DNA of 7,672 bases from Clostridiales bacterium (GTDB lineage: Bacteria; Bacillota_A; Clostridia; Lachnospirales; Lachnospiraceae): positions 1-7,672 of the forward strand of contig JASKJZ010000116.1 in NCBI GenBank assembly GCA_030154385.1, in the 5' to 3' direction. Below the pieces are notes generated by a model, which made no database searches, was not told the origin of the DNA, and saw nothing but the letters and a program-made list of their open reading frames with translations. Every line of letters begins with the position of its first letter. The stretch's first letter is position 1. The position numbers and the translations under genes were made by a program. Positions 6,089-7,672 of this stretch are shown here, piece after piece.

Positions 6089-6247
6089 TTATTTCCTTTT
6101 CCCAAGTTCTAACTGTTTGATCCAGGTACGAGTGCCAAAAACAATCCCAAAAATGCATACTGTTGCAACACAGCAATATTTTACGATTTTACTTACATCC
6201 ACTTTTACCTCTACTCCAGGTACGGTTTCTTGACATCTTCTACTCAT
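6089..6247 (-). CDS. Small single-span membrane protein, 52 residues, function unknown
   Basis: An ATG-TAA frame of 52 residues (MSRRCQETVPGVEVKVDVSK..., ending LELGKRK) that fills the gap between the LUD gene and topB. Its ATG shares one base with the LUD stop (TAATG). AGAGGAG lies 11 bases upstream within the LUD gene, and the stop is 5 bases before the topB start. Residues about 21-39 (IVKYCCVATVCIFGIVFGT) form one hydrophobic segment containing three cysteines, flanked by Lys23 and Arg40, so a single membrane span is likely. The N-terminal 20 residues are polar with alternating Val, and the tail is basic. I recognise no family. The tight fit between its neighbours is the main evidence that it is real. 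Accepting it removes any room for the longer topB start. Confidence 0.65.
   Translation of the reverse strand: MSRRCQETVPGVEVKVDVSKIVKYCCVATVCIFGIVFGTRTWIKQLELGKRK
6094..6100 (-). promoter_or_regulatory. Ribosome binding site for the TTG start of topB
   Basis: The minus strand reads AAAAGGA, ten bases ahead of the TTG at 6083, inside the last codons of the preceding small gene. It supports TTG initiation and coupling to translation of that gene. Confidence 0.55.
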
Positions 6248-6882
6248 TAATATCCAAGCTCCTCTCCAACTAATATTACTTTAATACGATTTGGTATTCT
6301 TGATTTTCTAGTAATGACAACCTGCGCACAAATACAATCATCCGACAGACAATTCACACAACGACCAAGAGTTGCACATGGTGTGTTTTTTGAAAGACGC
6401 ACGGCATTTGCCGGTGATGCTGTATTACGCACTCTGGCAACACCGAATTTTACATCGGGTACTACTTTATTCATACCAGCAATTATTATAACATTGGATG
6501 GTCCATGAATCAAGCAAGCGACACGGTTTCCCGCACCATCAATATTAATAAGCTCTCCATCAATCGTAATCGCATTGGAACTCATAAAATAATAATCCGA
6601 CGTCACTATTTTTCCATATAATTCTTTGGCTTCTTCCTCGTTCTTAGCCTCCATCCGGTCATAAACCAGATAATCCGAAGCCTTTAATACATCGATTAGC
6701 CCAATCTCTTCTAACGTCATCGAACCGCCCCAAGAAACCGAACACCCTGGTGTTAAAAAACGCTCGGCCATAAGAAGAGCTTCTTCCTTCGTTTGACAAT
6801 AATATCCTTCAATCCCTCTGGTATTGAACTTTTCAATCATAGTGTCCGCAAGATTTTCATAGGACTGCTGCTTTGGTAGCAT
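6247..6882 (-). CDS. LUD-domain protein (lactate utilization LutC/LutB-like, DUF162)
   Basis: A 211-residue protein of the LUD (DUF162) family, related to LutC/LutB components of lactate oxidation. Family features seen: a helical start with KEEALLMAERF (32-42), the Gly/Ser loop VSWGGSMTLEEIGL (49-62), the core SSNAITIDGELINIDGAGNRV (101-121), then GPSNVIIIAGMNKVV (127-141). Near the C-terminus are cysteines 169, 175, 178, 183 and 185 in the order CxxxxxCxxCxxxxCxC, a cluster also seen in single-domain clostridial LUD proteins that could bind metal or an Fe-S cluster. No LutA or full LutB partner is in view, so a role in lactate catabolism is not shown. The ATG at 6882 has GGGGGA about 6 bases upstream. 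The stop overlaps the next small gene by one base. An extended -10 promoter candidate lies just upstream. Confidence 0.85.
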   Translation of the reverse strand: MLPKQQSYENLADTMIEKFNTRGIEGYYCQTKEEALLMAERFLTPGCSVSWGGSMTLEEIGLIDVLKASDYLVYDRMEAKNEEEAKELYGKIVTSDYYFMSSNAITIDGELINIDGAGNRVACLIHGPSNVIIIAGMNKVVPDVKFGVARVRNTASPANAVRLSKNTPCATLGRCVNCLSDDCICAQVVITRKSRIPNRIKVILVGEELGY

Positions 6883-6913
6883 AGGATTCCCCCATTTCCA
6901 TTTTGTTTCCTTT

Positions 6914-6922
6914 ATTCTAGCA
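6914..6922 (-). promoter_or_regulatory. Extended -10 promoter for the LUD-topB operon (candidate)
   Basis: The minus strand reads TGCTAGAAT: a TG-n extension followed by TAGAAT, which matches TATAAT at 5 of 6 positions. It lies 31 bases before the LUD start in a 69-base AT-rich gap. The -35 position at 17-base spacing (TAGTAA) is poor, which an extended -10 can compensate. No terminator is seen between the permease stop at 6952 and this site, so read-through from the transporter gene is also possible. Confidence 0.45.
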
Positions 6923-6951
6923 TAATTTCTCTATTTTTACTAGCCTGCGTA

Positions 6952-7672
6952 TCAAGAACCACACGATTTGTAGTGACGCACCCCAAATCTCCAAAAAGCA
7001 AAACAAGGAAGTAAAAAGAAAAATGCAAGGAGGGGCAGATAAGCGTAGAACCAACTGGTTCTTCGTCCTAATAAATACAGCAGTGGATAATATTGAACCA
7101 GTGCATAAGGAATGAAAAACGTCGTAATCTGAAGAATTCGTTTTCCATATATAGACAGCGGATATGTCCCATATTCTCTTGCCCCATGCGTCAAGATATT
7201 CATAAATTCAAGTCCTTCAATTGTAAAAAAACAAAAGGCTGCATATATCATAAAAATGCCCGAAAACAAAGCCATCCCACCAAGTAGCATCAAGCCAACG
7301 CATACTACTTTTAGAATCGTCCACTGCACATGACTATGTAGGATTCCATAAACAAACATGATGAGAGCCTGCAGCATTCGTCCCACTCGTGTAAGCTCAA
7401 ATTTGCTTCCCAGTACCTGCAGAATCTCGCTTTGCGGCCGCACCAATACGCGGTCAAAGCTACCCGTACGAATCTGAAACGAAAAGGTATCAAATCCTCT
7501 CGCAATCATCTCTGCAAGTGAAAAAGCAAGCAGAGATATTGAAAAGCACAGCAGCACCTCACTATATGTGAAACCTTCCACCTTTGAGAAACGTGCAAAC
7601 AGGAACATAACACCAAGGAATGCATTGAAGGATACTAAAAATTGTCCCACCGCGGTCATCGCAAAGGAAGCC
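6952..7672 (-). CDS. ABC-2 type exporter permease subunit (N-terminus outside window)
   Basis: The frame is open to the right edge, and an internal Met codon at 7659 is preceded in frame by Ala-Ser-Phe-Ala, so the true start lies beyond the window. About 239 residues are present. They form several hydrophobic spans (about VGQFLVSFNAFLGVMFLF, YSEVLLCFSISLLAFSLAE, MLQALIMFVYGILH, VVCVGLMLLGGMALFSGIF, ITTFFIPYALVQYYPLLYLL and a last LLAFFFLLPCFAF). The sequence GSFDRVLVRPQS after the second visible span, and YPLSIYG before the late FIPYALVQYYP segment, fit the ABC-2 family permeases annotated as DUF990. Family members are about 260 residues, so about 20-30 are missing. It would pair with a cytosolic ATPase and usually a second permease, expected to the right of the window. 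The substrate cannot be read from the sequence. Confidence 0.85.
   Translation of the reverse strand, partial: ASFAMTAVGQFLVSFNAFLGVMFLFARFSKVEGFTYSEVLLCFSISLLAFSLAEMIARGFDTFSFQIRTGSFDRVLVRPQSEILQVLGSKFELTRVGRMLQALIMFVYGILHSHVQWTILKVVCVGLMLLGGMALFSGIFMIYAAFCFFTIEGLEFMNILTHGAREYGTYPLSIYGKRILQITTFFIPYALVQYYPLLYLLGRRTSWFYAYLPLLAFFFLLPCFAFWRFGVRHYKSCGS

Noticed and set aside
6084..6176. Thirty-one-residue N-terminal extension of topB from an upstream ATG
   Set aside because: It adds a cysteine- and tryptophan-rich segment absent from the family and lies within the small membrane-protein gene. The TTG start gives the usual N-terminus and has a ribosome binding site.

Overview
The window reads as a stretch of a low-to-moderate G+C, anaerobic Firmicutes chromosome, most likely a Clostridia member of the Lachnospiraceae type. 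The grounds are the gene families (a GGGtGRT protein next to a NifU-like scaffold, a LUD-domain protein with a cysteine cluster, a TopB-type topoisomerase without a zinc tail), the strong AGGAGG-type ribosome binding sites and the AT-rich intergenic DNA. The taxonomic call is inference from gene content and style, not from a marker gene.

Positions 1 to about 1440 look like the end of an integrated mobile element. The tail of an unidentified plus-strand gene (1-168) overlaps a complete tyrosine recombinase (155-1285) by 14 bases. The DNA here is visibly richer in G+C than the rest. Behind the integrase is a 228-base gap with tandem imperfect repeats (1332-1379) and clustered GTTACC words, suggestive of integrase arm-binding sites. 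It also contains a strong minus-strand intrinsic terminator (1443-1477) that belongs to the neighbouring chromosomal operon. The element end therefore lies somewhere between the integrase stop and that terminator. The exact att core cannot be fixed from one end.

Everything from 1443 to 7672 is transcribed leftward (minus strand). A two-gene operon (3237 to 1514) encodes a NifU/IscU-type Fe-S scaffold relative with unusual cysteine placement, then a GGGtGRT protein, closed by the terminator. Before it, a compact four-gene run goes from 6882 to 3387: a LUD-domain protein, a previously easy-to-miss 52-residue single-span membrane protein (start overlapping the LUD stop in TAATG), a type IA topoisomerase (topB) beginning at a TTG codon, and a stand-alone left-handed beta-helix acyltransferase resembling the C-terminal half of GlmU. 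The spacings are 1-base overlap, 5 bases and 21 bases, so they are probably cotranscribed from an extended -10 promoter at 6914-6922. The window closes inside an ABC-2 type exporter permease whose first residues are cut off at the right edge.

I see no CRISPR array, rRNA, tRNA, insertion sequence or recognisable riboswitch. The best candidates for undescribed biology are the GGGtGRT/NifU-like pair, the tiny coupled membrane protein between LUD and topB, and the repeat-rich integrase end. None amounts to a clear new defence or mobile system on sequence evidence alone.
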